Below, one piece after another: positions 63,340 through 64,000 of a stretch of DNA of 64,000 bases. The stretch comes from Sapientia aquatica (GTDB lineage Bacteria > Pseudomonadota > Gammaproteobacteria > Burkholderiales > Burkholderiaceae_D). Both the position numbers and the translations under genes were made by a program. Positions within the stretch are counted from its first letter, which is position 1; each line of letters starts with the position of its first letter. Location: positions 731,971-795,970 of the forward strand of contig NZ_SMYL01000002.1 of assembly GCF_004358105.1 (NCBI RefSeq). The letters run 5' to 3'. The notes under the pieces are model-generated. The model was not told where the DNA came from. It saw only the letters and a program-made list of their open reading frames with translations, and did no database searches.

Positions 63340-63879
63340 ATGAGACGTTTCTTATTGCCGTTTGGCGTATTTATCGCGTTAGTGCTGTTTTTAGGTGTGG
63401 GCTTACGACTTAATCCGAGTGAAATTCCCTCGCCATTTATTGGTAAGCCAGCGCCTAAATTTAGTCTCACCCAGCTAGGTGATCCAAGCAAAACGATTGC
63501 GCCGTCCGATATGCTCGGTCAAGTGTGGATGTTTAACGTCTGGGCATCGTGGTGTGTGTCGTGTCGCCAAGAGCATCCGGTGTTAATGGATTTTTCGCGC
63601 CAAAATGCGATTCCGATGATAGGTTTAAATTACAAAGATAGTCGTCCTGAGGGCATGGCATGGTTGGCGCAGTTTGGCAATCCTTATCAGTTGTCCGCCT
63701 TTGATGACAGTGGTCGGGTTGGAATTGATTATGGCGTTTATGGTGTGCCGGAGACATTTATCATTGATAAAAAGGGCGTAATTCGCAAGAAGTTTATCGG
63801 TCCGATCACACCAGAAATTATCTCGACTCAACTTTTGCCCTTAATTAAAGAATTAAATAGCGAGGATAAACGTGCGTAA
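63340..63879 (+). CDS. ccmG: Cytochrome c maturation thiol-disulfide oxidoreductase CcmG/DsbE
   Basis: This 179-residue protein is anchored by an N-terminal helix (LLPFGVFIALVLFLGVGL), with a periplasmic thioredoxin fold. The redox motif is WASWCVSCRQEHPVL, that is C-V-S-C in place of the more common C-P-T-C/C-V-P-C. The conserved Glu of the CcmG family is in GVPETFIIDKKG, with the cis-Pro in GVPE. It reduces apocytochrome and CcmH cysteines before heme attachment. It starts 3 bp after ccmF and overlaps ccmH by 8 bp. Confidence 0.95.
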   Translation: MRRFLLPFGVFIALVLFLGVGLRLNPSEIPSPFIGKPAPKFSLTQLGDPSKTIAPSDMLGQVWMFNVWASWCVSCRQEHPVLMDFSRQNAIPMIGLNYKDSRPEGMAWLAQFGNPYQLSAFDDSGRVGIDYGVYGVPETFIIDKKGVIRKKFIGPITPEIISTQLLPLIKELNSEDKRA

Positions 63880-64000
63880 ATTATTGTTAGGCTTTTGTGC
63901 ATTGTTATTGGCTTCGGTATGTGCCGCACAGTCACCTCAGAACGAAGCATTAGAAAAGCATGTAATGGCCGTCTCTGAACAATTGCGATGCCTTGTTTGT
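63872..64000 (+). CDS. ccmH: Cytochrome c maturation protein CcmH (3' end outside window)
   Basis: Only the first 43 codons are visible, from GTG 63872, which overlaps the ccmG stop by 8 bp. They encode a signal peptide (MRKLLLGFCALLLASVCAAQ) and the start of the mature domain. That ends at the window edge in LRCLVC, the L-R-C-x-x-C redox motif of CcmH. Translational coupling to ccmG is likely. Confidence 0.9.
   Translation, partial: MRKLLLGFCALLLASVCAAQSPQNEALEKHVMAVSEQLRCLVC

Overview
The window looks like chromosome from a betaproteobacterium of the order Burkholderiales, probably an Oxalobacteraceae member close to Undibacterium or Herminiimonas. This is inferred from gene content (PEP-CTERM proteins, an imuA-imuB-dnaE2 mutasome, TTG/GTG starts, the ccm genes) and moderate GC; no marker gene fixes the genus.

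Region 1 (1-15.5 kb) is an accessory surface-glycan and adhesin island. It opens inside a giant repeat protein (about 1,695 residues visible, 5' end outside the window) made of octapeptides of the type L-[ST]-[TS]-x-[QE]-[VI]-x-[AS], arranged in 417-bp higher-order units and capped by a C-terminal domain of the kind found on type I-secreted calcium-binding proteins. A TPR plus GT41 (O-GlcNAc-transferase-like) glycosyltransferase follows directly. Next come fdtA/fdtB/fdtC-type genes for a dTDP-3-acetamido-3,6-dideoxyhexose, an epimerase and five further glycosyltransferase genes (GT61, GT2, GT2, GT32-like and a two-domain enzyme).

Region 2 (15.7-18.1 kb) holds an ArsR/SRPBCC pair with a palindrome over the ArsR start, a PEP-CTERM protein with a candidate sigma-54 promoter, and an unknown membrane-anchored protein. 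Region 3 (18.8-26.3 kb) is a type I secretion operon: a TolC-like outer membrane lipoprotein fused to two SPOR-like domains, an ABC transporter with a degenerate C39 domain, an HlyD-type adaptor with a Lys-Ser repeat, and an unknown exported protein. I infer that regions 1 and 3 make, glycosylate and export the repeat protein.

Region 4 (26.3-34.3 kb) has tRNA-Asn, a tyrosine-recombinase-like protein that seems to have lost its catalytic residues, kup, tRNA-Ser(CGA), a second PEP-CTERM protein and a chemoreceptor. Region 5 (34.3-44.5 kb) is a DNA damage block. A FAN1-type nuclease and an XPD/DinG-like nuclease-helicase diverge from imuA-imuB-dnaE2, and each side has its own LexA (SOS) box.

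Region 6 (44.7-60.1 kb) is mixed metabolism and signalling: desaturase, DinB-fold protein, two c-di-GMP enzymes, permease, pirin, a spermidine dehydrogenase-like oxidase, a CocE-type hydrolase, a CBS protein, a flavin/ferredoxin reductase and an SDR. A long palindromic element lies at 57.7 kb. Region 7 (60.2-64.0 kb) has an exported beta-rich protein and the start of a cytochrome c maturation operon (ccmF, ccmG, ccmH cut by the window end).
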